From Aliidongia dinghuensis (GTDB lineage: Bacteria; Pseudomonadota; Alphaproteobacteria; ATCC43930; CGMCC-115725), in the NCBI RefSeq assembly GCF_014643535.1, contig NZ_BMJQ01000014.1, positions 149,299 through 213,298 on the forward strand: a stretch of DNA of 64,000 bases. The letters run 5' to 3'. Shown here piece after piece: positions 29,313 to 38,106 of the stretch; position 1 is the first letter of the stretch; each line of letters begins with the position of its first letter. The position numbers and the translations under genes are program-made. Under the pieces are notes generated by a model, which saw only the letters and a program-made list of their open reading frames with translations, was not told the origin of the DNA and did no database searches.

Positions 29313-29447
29313 ACTCGTTCAATAGGGTCATCAGTTCAAAGGACGCGTTACAGCCATTACGCGTTGGCTCTTGAGCTTCGCGCTATTTTTGACGAAGCTT
29401 CGCTGCAATTGCGAAACGTCTCGCCGAGTGAAGAACCTACGCTGACC

Positions 29448-31430
29448 ATGACCGAACTTGACGACACGCTGCGGGCCGCATCCTTGGCCGAGCCTTCGAT
29501 CGCCGCGCTCGACAGCGCGATCGAAAGCGCGACCGAGGTCCTCGTCTCGCGCCAGAACGGCGACGGGCACTGGGTCTTCGCGCTCGAGGCGGATGCCACG
29601 ATTCCCGCCGAATATATCATGCTGATGCACTACCTGGACGAGATCGAGCCCGATCTCCAGGAGTCGATCGCACGCTATATTCGCAAGACGCAGGGCGCCG
29701 ACGGCGGCTGGCCGCTGTTCCACGCCGGGCCGTTCGACATCAGTGCCACCGTCAAGGCCTACTACGCGCTGAAGCTCGCCGGCGACGACATCAACGCGCC
29801 GCACATGCTTCGCGCCCGCCAGGCGATCTTGAGCGCCGGCGGTGCTGCGCGCTGCAACGTCTTCACCCGGATCGCACTCGCCCTCTTCGGCCAGGTCCCC
29901 TGGCGCGCCGTGCCGGTGATGCCGGTCGAGATCATGACCCTGCCCAAGTGGTTCCCGTTCCACCTGGACAAGGTCAGCTACTGGTCGCGCACGGTGATCG
30001 CACCGCTCTTGATCCTGATGGCACTGAAGCCGCAGGCCAAGAACCCGAACAAGGTCGACGTCGTCGAGCTGTTCCAGACGCCGCCGTTCGAGGAGAAGCG
30101 CTACCTGCATTCCGCGACGCGGAATTTCTGGGCGACGGCGTTCCGCTGGCTCGACCATGTCGTGCGCTTCGTCGAGCCGGCCTTCCCGAAGAAGGGCCGC
30201 GAGCGCGCGATCGAGCGCGCCATCGCGTTCGTCGAGGAGCGATTGAACGGCGAGGACGGCCTGGGCGCCATCTTCCCGGCCATGGCCAACGCCGTCATGG
30301 CGATGGAGCTCCTCGGCTACGCCAAGGACGATCCGCGCCTCGTCACCGCCAAGAAGGCGCTCCGCAAGCTCATCATCACCGACGCCGACGGCGATTCGAT
30401 GGTCCAGCCCTGCGTCTCGCCGGTCTGGGACACGGGCCTCGCGAGCCACGCGATGCTCGAAGTGGGCGACGTACGCAACGACGGCCAGGCGAGTGAAGCC
30501 GGCAGGCGCGCCGCCGCCGCGGCGTCCGACTGGCTCGCCTCCAAGCAGATCCTGGATGTCGAGGGCGACTACATCCAATCGGCCCCGGGCGTGCGTCCGG
30601 GCGGCTGGGCGTTCCAGTATGCCAATGCCCATTACCCCGACGTCGACGATACCGCTGCGGTCGTGATGGCGATCGACCGGGCCGGCGATCCGAAGCACCG
30701 CGAGAATATCGAGCGCGCGGTCGAATGGGTCATCGGCATGCAGAGCAAGAACGGCGGCTGGGGCGCGTTCGACGCCGACAACGAGCACTACTACCTGAAT
30801 TACATCCCGTTCGCCGACCACGGCGCGCTGCTCGACCCGCCGACGGCCGACGTCAGCGCGCGCTGCATCTCGATGCTGGCGCAGTTGGGCTACAAGCGCG
30901 GCAACCCGGTCGTCGACAAGGGTGTCGCGTACCTGTGGCGCGAGCAGGAAGAAAACGGCTCCTGGTACGGCCGCTGGGGTACCAACTACATCTACGGCAC
31001 CTGGTCGGTGCTGTGCGCGCTCAACGCCGCCGGCGAGGACCTGTCGTCGCCCGGCATCCAGAAGTCGATCGAGTGGCTCGCCTCCAAGCAGAACGCCGAC
31101 GGCGGCTGGGGCGAGGACGGCATCAGCTATTACGACGGCCATCACGGCGAGGGCAACGGCTCGACTGCGTCGCAGACAGCCTGGGCGGTGCTGGGCCTGA
31201 TGGCGGCCGGCGCCGTTGACCATCCGGCGACCCAGCGCGGCATCGACTATCTGCTGCGCACCCGACCGGAAAACGGGCTCTGGCATGAAGAGACCTATAC
31301 GGCCGTGGGCTTCCCGCGCGTGTTCTACCTGCGCTACCACGGCTATCGTGCCTATTTCCCGCTGATGGCGCTGGCACGCTATCGCAACCTCAAGACCGGC
31401 AACTCCAAGCTCGTCATGCACGGCATGTGA
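29448..31430 (+). CDS. shc: Squalene-hopene cyclase
   Basis: The product is about 660 residues, normal for the family. The catalytic acid motif DVDDTA lies at residues 398-403, and several QW-type repeats are visible (for example DGHWVFALEAD, NGSWYGRWG, DGGWGEDG). It protonates squalene and cyclises it to hopene at the inner membrane. The start is the ATG at 29448; the frame is open upstream to a TTG at 29364, which would add 28 residues without family support. It sits 135 bases after hpnE, and its stop overlaps the hpnG start. Confidence 0.96.
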   Translation: MTELDDTLRAASLAEPSIAALDSAIESATEVLVSRQNGDGHWVFALEADATIPAEYIMLMHYLDEIEPDLQESIARYIRKTQGADGGWPLFHAGPFDISATVKAYYALKLAGDDINAPHMLRARQAILSAGGAARCNVFTRIALALFGQVPWRAVPVMPVEIMTLPKWFPFHLDKVSYWSRTVIAPLLILMALKPQAKNPNKVDVVELFQTPPFEEKRYLHSATRNFWATAFRWLDHVVRFVEPAFPKKGRERAIERAIAFVEERLNGEDGLGAIFPAMANAVMAMELLGYAKDDPRLVTAKKALRKLIITDADGDSMVQPCVSPVWDTGLASHAMLEVGDVRNDGQASEAGRRAAAAASDWLASKQILDVEGDYIQSAPGVRPGGWAFQYANAHYPDVDDTAAVVMAIDRAGDPKHRENIERAVEWVIGMQSKNGGWGAFDADNEHYYLNYIPFADHGALLDPPTADVSARCISMLAQLGYKRGNPVVDKGVAYLWREQEENGSWYGRWGTNYIYGTWSVLCALNAAGEDLSSPGIQKSIEWLASKQNADGGWGEDGISYYDGHHGEGNGSTASQTAWAVLGLMAAGAVDHPATQRGIDYLLRTRPENGLWHEETYTAVGFPRVFYLRYHGYRAYFPLMALARYRNLKTGNSKLVMHGM

Positions 31431-32113
31431 GCGGCTTGGCGGTCCAGATCGGCATCCTCGCGGGCCTCCAGTCGGAGGCCCGCTGTCTTTCGGGCCTCGT
31501 CCCACCGCACCGCATTGCCTTGAGCGGCGCGCGGCTCGACGGCGCGCGCCGGGCGGCACGCCGGCTGGTCGAGGGCGGCGCCACGCATCTCCTGAGCTTC
31601 GGCCTCGCCGGCGGCCTCGATCCGGCGCTGGCACCGGGTACGCTGCTGCTGCCGGCACAGCTGCTCACGCCGGCCGGCGGCGCCGTCCCGGTCGATCCGG
31701 ACTGGCATGCTGCGGCCCTGGCGCTGCTGCGCGCCCACCGGCCGATCCAGGCGCCGGTCGCGGGCAGCGACATAGCGATCGGGACGGTCGCGGCAAAAGC
31801 GGCGCTGTTCGCAACCAGCGGCGGCGTCGCGGTCGATATGGAAAGCCACGTACTGGCTGCGGCCGCCCCTGCCCTGCCGCTGCTCATCGTGCGCGTCGTC
31901 GCCGATTCGGCCGCGGACGCGCTGCCGCCGGCCGCCCTCGTCGGCATCAAACCAGACGGCGCGACCGACCTCGCCGCCGTGCTGGCATCGGTCCTGCGCC
32001 GACCGGCCCAGATCCCGGCGCTGATGCGCCTCGGGCGGGCGGCGACCAAGGCGACCGAAACCCTGCGCGCCGCTGCCCGGTTGGGCGCGGCTTCCGGTTT
32101 CGGCCTGGTCTAG
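31427..32113 (+). CDS. hpnG: HpnG, hopanoid-associated nucleoside phosphorylase
   Basis: The product is 228 residues of the purine nucleoside phosphorylase/MTAN fold, with SFGLAGGLDPAL near residue 63 and VDMESHVLA near residue 140, the ribose-contact Met-Glu. HpnG releases adenine from adenosylhopane to give ribosylhopane, the next step toward bacteriohopanetetrol. It starts with GTG overlapping the shc stop (GTGA). Its enzyme partner HpnH is not in this window. Its stop overlaps the stop of the convergent phzF-like gene within CTAG. Confidence 0.9.
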   Translation: MSGLAVQIGILAGLQSEARCLSGLVPPHRIALSGARLDGARRAARRLVEGGATHLLSFGLAGGLDPALAPGTLLLPAQLLTPAGGAVPVDPDWHAAALALLRAHRPIQAPVAGSDIAIGTVAAKAALFATSGGVAVDMESHVLAAAAPALPLLIVRVVADSAADALPPAALVGIKPDGATDLAAVLASVLRRPAQIPALMRLGRAATKATETLRAAARLGAASGFGLV

Positions 32114-32952
32114 ATCGCGGCCCGGCCGTCGATGCGGGTCATCGATCGGCCACCGACCCAGATGTCCGCACCGATCTGCTTGATCTCGATCCGGCCGGCC
32201 CGGCCGATCGCGGTGCCCTGGCACGCGACATAGGCGGGCGGCGCCCGGCCGGCGCCGATCAGCCATTGGGCAAGGCCGGCGTTCAGGCTGCCGGTAACGG
32301 GATCCTCCGGCACGCTCTCGTCCGGAACGAAGGCGCGCACCTCGAACTGGCATTCGGCACCGTCCGTCGCCGGATCCCACGGCGCCACGACGCCCAGCGT
32401 CAATCCGGCCATGGCGGCGAAGTCGGGTCGCACCGCCAAGAGTTCGACCCGACTGCCCAGCATGACCGCGACCCAGCCGGGACCGTTGTCGACCCATTGC
32501 GCGGCCTGGATCCGCTCGGGCGTGAGCCTGAGGCTGCGGGCGATCTGGGCGACGGTGCCGTCGTCGACAGGGCCGCTTCGACGCAGCGGCGGGGCGGCGA
32601 AGGCAAGCGCGTCGCCATCGCGACGGATCGACACCAGCCCGACGCCGCATTCCTGCACGATCTCGGCACCGCGCGGCCGGCCGCCGGCCTCGAGCCAGGC
32701 ATGGCAGCTGCCGAGCGTCGGATGGCCGGCGAAGGGCAACTCGCGGACCGGCGTGAAGATGCGCACGCGATAGTCGGCACCGGCCGCCTCGGGCTTCAGC
32801 AGGAACGTCGTCTCGCTGAGGTTGGTCCAGCGGGCGAAGGCCGCCATCTGAGCGGCGGAGAGCGCGTCCGCGCCCAGCACGACCGCAAGCGGGTTGCCGG
32901 AGAATGCCTTGGTCGTGAAAACGTCGACCTGCTTGAACGCGTAGTCGGTCAT
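32110..32952 (-). CDS. PhzF-family isomerase/epimerase-like protein
   Basis: The product is about 280 residues with the two-lobe PhzF fold. The catalytic glutamate is in TNLSETTFL (Glu47); family signatures include SGNPLAVVL near residue 18, FAGHPTLGS near residue 83, and PEDPVTGSLNAGLA in the second half. No phenazine genes are nearby, so this is a housekeeping-type member with unknown substrate. The ATG at 32952 starts the usual motif; a further ATG 10 codons upstream is less likely. It is convergent with hpnG. Confidence 0.88.
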   Translation of the reverse strand: MTDYAFKQVDVFTTKAFSGNPLAVVLGADALSAAQMAAFARWTNLSETTFLLKPEAAGADYRVRIFTPVRELPFAGHPTLGSCHAWLEAGGRPRGAEIVQECGVGLVSIRRDGDALAFAAPPLRRSGPVDDGTVAQIARSLRLTPERIQAAQWVDNGPGWVAVMLGSRVELLAVRPDFAAMAGLTLGVVAPWDPATDGAECQFEVRAFVPDESVPEDPVTGSLNAGLAQWLIGAGRAPPAYVACQGTAIGRAGRIEIKQIGADIWVGGRSMTRIDGRAAI

Positions 32953-33043
32953 GTCCTCCCTTCCCTCATGCCATCGATGCATGAGCGCAAAACTCGGCGT
33001 CGCTTCGAGCTTCAGGTTGATCGGACCGCCTGCCCGCGCGCCC

Positions 33044-34090
33044 TCAGTCTGGCCTGGCCTTGGTTTCAGCGATCCGCGCGCCCAATTCGCCGAGCACGCT
33101 CGTCGCCTCGCGCATCATCATTCGAAGCACCTCGGCCGCCGGCCGGATGCCGCCGATCAGGCCGGCGCCCTGGCCGGCGAAGAGCGCCATCCGTTCGAGG
33201 TCGCCCGTCGTCGAGCGCAGTGGCGAGTCCGTGCTGAACTTGTAGAGCGGCCGCCCGCCATCCTCGCCGATCACCTCGCGCGGCAGGCGGTCCGGGTGAT
33301 GGCCCCACAATTGGCCCGCTTCGGCGGTGACGCTGTTCTTCAGCACGCGCACCGGCGAATTGGGCGGCCAGTTGATGGCGAAGAGGTCCGTATGCACCGT
33401 GTCGTCGAGCCCGGCCTCGACGATGCGCTGCTTGTGATAGTCGTGGGCGAAGGACTCGGTGCTCGCCAGGAACACCGTGCCGCAATGGACGCCGTCGGCG
33501 CCGAGGGCGAGTGCGGCGGCAAGCCCCCGGCCGTCGACGATGCCGCCCGATGCCGCGACCGGGATCCGCAGGCGGTCCCGCACCCGCGGCAGCAGAACGG
33601 ACAGCGGCAGCGAGCCTTTCACATGGCCGCCGGCCTCGACGCCCTGGACGATGACGATGTCGGCCCCGGCCGATTCGGCAAGCAGCGCGTCCTCGAGCGA
33701 GCCCACCTGATAGAGCACCAGGCATCCGGCCCGCTTCGCCTGCTCGACGACGCCGGGGAACACCTCCCAGAAGAAGCACATCGCCGGCACGCGGGCGTTG
33801 AAGCAGATCGCGAGCTCGTCTTGCAGCAATGCCGGATCGGTCGCGAACGGGATCAGGTTGACGCCGAACGGCCGTGCCGTCCGATGCCGCACCTCCGCGA
33901 TCTCGCTCTCGATCAAGGCCGGCGCCTCGCGCACCATGCCGAGCAGGCCGAAGCCGCCGGCCTCGGACACGGCCGCCGCCAGTTCGGCGCGCGCCGGGCC
34001 GCCCATGCCGGCAGAGATGATCGGGTATCGGCAGCCCAAGCGTTCGGTCAGCGGCGTCGGCAAGGTCGGTGTCGCAGCGGCTTCCGTCAT
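33044..34090 (-). CDS. Nitronate monooxygenase (2-nitropropane dioxygenase family)
   Basis: The product is about 348 residues in a TIM-barrel FMN fold. Visible family segments are CRYPIISAGMGG near the N-terminus, the EAGGH motif with the active-site-type histidine (QGVEAGGHVKGS), and a phosphate-binding GGIVDGRGLAAALALGADGV (residues given in parts). It oxidises nitronates or a related flavin substrate. An ATGATG start pair follows GGAGG; the second ATG at 34090 has the better spacing. It lies downstream of the ispH terminator, so it likely has its own promoter. Confidence 0.85.
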   Translation of the reverse strand: MTEAAATPTLPTPLTERLGCRYPIISAGMGGPARAELAAAVSEAGGFGLLGMVREAPALIESEIAEVRHRTARPFGVNLIPFATDPALLQDELAICFNARVPAMCFFWEVFPGVVEQAKRAGCLVLYQVGSLEDALLAESAGADIVIVQGVEAGGHVKGSLPLSVLLPRVRDRLRIPVAASGGIVDGRGLAAALALGADGVHCGTVFLASTESFAHDYHKQRIVEAGLDDTVHTDLFAINWPPNSPVRVLKNSVTAEAGQLWGHHPDRLPREVIGEDGGRPLYKFSTDSPLRSTTGDLERMALFAGQGAGLIGGIRPAAEVLRMMMREATSVLGELGARIAETKARPD

Positions 34091-34106
34091 CATCGCCTCC
34101 AGCCCA

Positions 34107-34137
34107 AACAAAACGGGCGCTGCCATCGGCAGCGCCC
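34107..34137 (-). terminator. Intrinsic terminator of ispH
   Basis: A perfect 10-base stem, GGGCGCTGCC at 34115-34124 with GGCAGCGCCC at 34128-34137, has a 3-base loop. On the minus strand it is followed by GTTTTGTTT. It lies 27 bases after the ispH stop and just before the nitronate monooxygenase start. Confidence 0.85.
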
Positions 34138-34164
34138 GCGCTCCGTCGATCGTGCGTCCTCTTG

Positions 34165-35103
34165 TTACGACGCAGCGGCCATGTCGGCCAGTTCCGGCGG
34201 CATCTTGAAGCGGACATTCTCCTCGACGCCGGCCAGGATCTCGACCTCGGTGGCACCCAGCTGCTTCAGGCGCTCGACCACCTCAGTCACCAGCACTTCC
34301 GGGGCGGAGGCGCCGGCCGTGACGCCCACGGCATTGACGCCCTTGACCCAGGCCGGATCGAGCGCCGAGGCATCGGCGATCAGATAGCCGCGGATGCCCA
34401 TCTCGCCGGCGAGCTCGCGCAGCCGGTTGGAGTTCGAGCTGTTGTGCGCGCCCACGACCAGGATGACGTCGACCAGGTTCGCGAGCTCGCGCACGGCGCG
34501 CTGGCGGTTCTGCGTCGCGTAGCAGATGTCCTTGGTGCTGGGGCCGACGATGTCGGGGAAGCGCTGGGTCAGCGCGTCGATGACGCTCTTGGTATCGTCG
34601 ACGCTGAGCGTGGTCTGGGTGACGTAGGAGAGCCGGTGCGGATCCGAGACCTCGAGTCGCGCCACATCCTCCGGAGTCGCGACCAGATGAACCTTGCCGT
34701 TGACCCGGCCCATGGTGCCCTCGACCTCCGGATGGCCGTCATGGCCGATCAGGATGACGTCGCGGCCGCCGTCGGCATAGCGCTGCGCCTCGGCATGCAC
34801 CTTGGAGACCAGCGGGCAGGTCGCATCGATGACCGGCAGCGAACGGAGCGCCGCATCGTCCTCGACCTTCTGCGAAACGCCGTGGGCGCTGAACACCGTG
34901 ATGCCGCCGGGCGGGATCTCGTCCAGCTCCTCGACGAACTGCGCGCCCTTGGCCCGGAGGCTGTCGACCACATATTTGTTATGGACGATCTCGTGGCGGA
35001 CATAGACCGGCGCGCCGTATTTCTCGAGCGCGCGCTCCACGATTTCGATCGCCCGCTCGACACCGGCACAGAAGCCGCGCGGCTTCGCCAAGATGACTTT
35101 CAT
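34165..35103 (-). CDS. ispH: IspH, HMBPP reductase
   Basis: The product is 312 residues. The three [4Fe-4S] cysteines are Cys12 (GFCAGV), Cys96 (DATCPLV) and Cys194 (DICYATQ), and the catalytic Glu126 is in HPEVEGT. IspH performs the last MEP-pathway step, yielding IPP and DMAPP. It is divergent from dxs, the first MEP enzyme, across 293 bases. It needs Fe-S clusters, which the nearby suf operon supplies in general. Confidence 0.96.
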   Translation of the reverse strand: MKVILAKPRGFCAGVERAIEIVERALEKYGAPVYVRHEIVHNKYVVDSLRAKGAQFVEELDEIPPGGITVFSAHGVSQKVEDDAALRSLPVIDATCPLVSKVHAEAQRYADGGRDVILIGHDGHPEVEGTMGRVNGKVHLVATPEDVARLEVSDPHRLSYVTQTTLSVDDTKSVIDALTQRFPDIVGPSTKDICYATQNRQRAVRELANLVDVILVVGAHNSSNSNRLRELAGEMGIRGYLIADASALDPAWVKGVNAVGVTAGASAPEVLVTEVVERLKQLGATEVEILAGVEENVRFKMPPELADMAAAS

Positions 35104-35396
35104 TCAACCAAGCCCCGATATTCTCGTGATCCCCGAACAATCGCCGACATGTGATGATTCAGGGCGGCGGGCGCAAGCTAGCATGATTGCCCTGGACGGG
35201 CAAAGCCGCGCCCAAGTCACACCAGACCCGCAATCGGGAGTTCGGCTTGACTTTCCCCCCCGAAATGAAGCCTGTTAGTCGGCTGAAATTTCCGTCGTCT
35301 TTTCGACATTCTTGCCGCAATCCTGCCCAAGCGGGTAAGTTTGGCGAATTTCCGGCTCGGCCGGAGCGCCGGGCGGAGCTGAGTTAAGGAGCGAAC

Positions 35397-37322
35397 GTGA
35401 TCGGTCAAGCCAAACCCCTTCTCGACCGGGTTACCATCCCGGCCGATTTGCGTGCGCTGCCGGAAACCGACCTGAAGCAGCTGGCCGACGAGCTGCGGCA
35501 AGAGATGATCGAGGCCGTTTCGGTCACCGGCGGCCATCTGGGTTCCGGCCTGGGCGTGGTCGAGCTGACCGTGGCCCTGCACTATGTGTTCAACACGCCG
35601 GACGATCGGTTGATCTGGGACGTGGGCCACCAGGCCTATCCCCACAAGATCCTGACCGGCCGGCGCGACCAAATCCGCACGCTGCGCCAGGGCGGCGGCC
35701 TCTCGGGCTTCACCAAGCGCACGGAGAGCGCCTACGACCCGTTCGGCGCCGCCCATTCCTCGACCTCAATCTCGGCCGGCCTCGGCATGGCCGTCGCGAG
35801 CGAGCTTACGGGCAAGAAGAACACCGTCGTCGCCGTGATCGGCGACGGCTCGATGAGCGCCGGCATGGCTTACGAGGCCATGAACAACGCCGGCGCCCGC
35901 GAAAAGACGAAGCTCATCGTCATCCTGAACGACAACGACATGTCGATCGCGCCGCCCGTGGGCGCACTCTCGGCCTATCTGTCGCGCCTCTTGTCGTCCA
36001 AGAGCTTCGTCAGCCTGCGCCATGGCGCCATCGACCTCGCCAAGAAGTCGCTACCGCGCACGCTCAAGGATGCAGCGCTCCGGGCCGAGGAATATGCCCG
36101 CGGCCTCGTCACCGGCGGCACCCTGTTCGAGGAGCTGGGCTTCTATTACGTGGGCCCGATCGACGGCCATAACCTCGACCATCTGCTGCCGGTCCTGAAG
36201 AACGTGCGCGATGCCGAGGACATCGGCCCGGTGCTGATCCATGTCGTGACCAAGAAGGGCCACGGCTATGCGCCGGCTGAAGCGGCCGGCGACAAGTACC
36301 ATGGCGTCTCGAAGTTCGACGTCGTGACCGGCGCCCAGTCCAAGCCCAAGTCGAACGCGCCCTCCTACCAGAACGTATTCGGCGAGAGCCTGATCAAGGA
36401 GGCGCGCAAGGACGACAAGATCGTCGCCATCACCGCGGCCATGCCGTCGGGCACCGGCGTCAACCTGTTCGCCAAGGTGTTCCCGGAGCGGACCTTCGAC
36501 GTCGGCATCGCGGAGCAGCATGCGGTGACCTTCGCCGCAGGCCTCGCGACCGAGGGCATGAAGCCGTTCTGCGCGATCTACTCGACCTTCCTGCAGCGCG
36601 GCTATGACCAGGTCGTCCACGACGTGGCGATCCAGAAGCTGCCGGTGCGCTTCGCGCTCGACCGCGCCGGCTTGGTTGGGGCCGACGGTGCGACCCACGC
36701 CGGCTCGTTCGACCTGGCCTATCTCGGCTGCCTGCCCGACTTCGTCATCATGGCCGCAGCCGACGAGGCGGAGCTCGTGCACATGGTCGCAACCCAAGTC
36801 GCTTATAACGAAGCGCCGTCGGCGCTGCGCTATCCGCGCGGCGACGGCGTCGGCGTCGAGATGCCCGAGGTCGGCGTGCCGCTGCCGATCGGCAAGGGCC
36901 GGATCTTGCGCGAAGGCACGACGGTCGCGATCCTGAGCCTCGGCACCCGCCTTGCGGAAGCGATGAAGGCGGCGAACGAGCTGCAAGCGTTCGGCCTCTC
37001 GACCACGGTCGCCGACGCGCGCTTCGCGAAGCCGCTCGATGTCGAGCTCATCAACCGCCTGGCGCGCGAGCACGAGGTGCTGATCACGGTCGAGGAAGGC
37101 TCGATCGGTGGCTTCGGCAGCCATGTCGTGCATCACCTGGCGGCGGCCGGCCTGCTCGACAACGGCCTCAAGATCCGCCCGATGGTGTTGCCCGACCGGT
37201 TCATCGACCACGATGCACCGGCGAAGCAATATGACGCGGCCGGCCTCAACGCCCGCCACATCACCGCCACTGCGCTGGCAGCCCTCGGCCGCACGGATGC
37301 CGTGCTGACAGTCAGCGCCTGA
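35397..37322 (+). CDS. dxs: DXS, 1-deoxy-D-xylulose-5-phosphate synthase
   Basis: The product is 641 residues. The thiamine-diphosphate motif GDGSMSAGMAYEAMNNAG is near residue 150, the early GHLGSGLGVVELTVALHY carries the catalytic-type histidine, and the transketolase-like central domain contains DVGIAEQHAVTFAAG. It condenses pyruvate and glyceraldehyde phosphate, the entry to the MEP pathway. The start is GTG at 35397 after AAGGAG (35387 onward). It leads into hpnM on the same strand. Confidence 0.96.
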   Translation: MIGQAKPLLDRVTIPADLRALPETDLKQLADELRQEMIEAVSVTGGHLGSGLGVVELTVALHYVFNTPDDRLIWDVGHQAYPHKILTGRRDQIRTLRQGGGLSGFTKRTESAYDPFGAAHSSTSISAGLGMAVASELTGKKNTVVAVIGDGSMSAGMAYEAMNNAGAREKTKLIVILNDNDMSIAPPVGALSAYLSRLLSSKSFVSLRHGAIDLAKKSLPRTLKDAALRAEEYARGLVTGGTLFEELGFYYVGPIDGHNLDHLLPVLKNVRDAEDIGPVLIHVVTKKGHGYAPAEAAGDKYHGVSKFDVVTGAQSKPKSNAPSYQNVFGESLIKEARKDDKIVAITAAMPSGTGVNLFAKVFPERTFDVGIAEQHAVTFAAGLATEGMKPFCAIYSTFLQRGYDQVVHDVAIQKLPVRFALDRAGLVGADGATHAGSFDLAYLGCLPDFVIMAAADEAELVHMVATQVAYNEAPSALRYPRGDGVGVEMPEVGVPLPIGKGRILREGTTVAILSLGTRLAEAMKAANELQAFGLSTTVADARFAKPLDVELINRLAREHEVLITVEEGSIGGFGSHVVHHLAAAGLLDNGLKIRPMVLPDRFIDHDAPAKQYDAAGLNARHITATALAALGRTDAVLTVSA

Positions 37323-37389
37323 TTCAACCGTGTTCAGCCGGAACGGAGACGGCGTCGAGGCCGTTTCCGCTTTGGCAGGTACGTCACGA

Positions 37390-38085
37390 ATGGCTTCTAT
37401 GGCATATCCGAAACTGAGGGCCGCAAGCGCGGCCCTCACCCTTTTACTCGCCGGATTCCAGACGGTGGGCTTTGCCCAGGCCGTGCCGGCCCCGCAGCCG
37501 GTCGCGCCCCAGGCAGCCCAGCAGCCTACCGCAAGCGGACCCGCGAGCGCGGTCATCGACCGGTTCGACACCACCCTGCTGAGCGTGATGAAGCGCGCCG
37601 AGCAATTGGGGTACGAGGGCCGCGCCAAGGAGCTTGGCCCCGCGATCGACCAGGCGTTCAACATCCCGCTGATGACCCGCATCGTCGTCGGCGCGCCCTG
37701 GACCGAATGGAGCGAGGACCAGCGCAACCAGATCATCGACGCGTTCGGCAAGTTCGTCGTCGCGACCTATGCCCGGCGCTTCGACGGCTATGGCGGCGAG
37801 GGTTTCGCCAACGACGGCGAGCGGCCCGCCTCGAGCGGCGGCACACTGGTCACGACGCGCCTCACCCGGCCAAAGGACCCGGCCGTGACACTCACCTACC
37901 TGATGCGCGACAGCGACCACGGACCGCAGATCGTCGACGTCTTCCTGACCGGCTCCATCAGCGAGCTCGCGACCCGCCGGTCGGAATTTTCTGCCGTGCT
38001 GCAGCAGGGCGGCTATCAGGCGCTGCTGACAGCGCTCGAAAAGAAGACGTCCGCCCAGGCGAACGGCGCCGGCGACGCGGAGTGA
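37390..38085 (+). CDS. hpnM: HpnM-like MlaC/Ttg2D-family hopanoid-associated protein
   Basis: The product is about 231 residues. A signal peptide (residues 1 to about 30, ending near GFAQA) precedes a Pro/Gln-rich linker and then an MlaC-like lipid-binding domain (VIDRFDTTLLSVMKR, GAPWTEWSEDQRNQIIDAFG). HpnM proteins are found in hopanoid loci and probably carry lipid across the periplasm, as MlaC does with phospholipids. The ATG at 37390 or 37399 both work. It follows dxs by 67 bases and is convergent with hpnN at 21 bases. Confidence 0.82.
   Translation: MASMAYPKLRAASAALTLLLAGFQTVGFAQAVPAPQPVAPQAAQQPTASGPASAVIDRFDTTLLSVMKRAEQLGYEGRAKELGPAIDQAFNIPLMTRIVVGAPWTEWSEDQRNQIIDAFGKFVVATYARRFDGYGGEGFANDGERPASSGGTLVTTRLTRPKDPAVTLTYLMRDSDHGPQIVDVFLTGSISELATRRSEFSAVLQQGGYQALLTALEKKTSAQANGAGDAE
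37416..37445 (+). terminator. Terminator-like hairpin inside the hpnM signal-peptide region
   Basis: A perfect 9-base stem, GAGGGCCGC at 37416-37424 and GCGGCCCTC at 37429-37437, with an AAGC loop is followed by ACCCTTTTAC. It lies 94 bases after the dxs stop and within the first codons of hpnM. It could end the dxs transcript partially or act as an attenuator, or it may simply reflect coding for Ala/Leu repeats. Confidence 0.4.
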
Positions 38086-38106
38086 TGGATTGGTCGGCCG
38101 GGCGGT

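Noticed and set aside
29364..29447. Upstream TTG extension of squalene-hopene cyclase
   Set aside because: It adds 28 residues that do not resemble cyclase N-termini, and the ATG at 29448 gives a normal length.
35104..35396. Riboswitch (TPP-type) ahead of dxs
   Set aside because: The 293-base divergent spacer lacks the conserved TPP core motifs; I see only a TTGACT-like -35 without a good -10.
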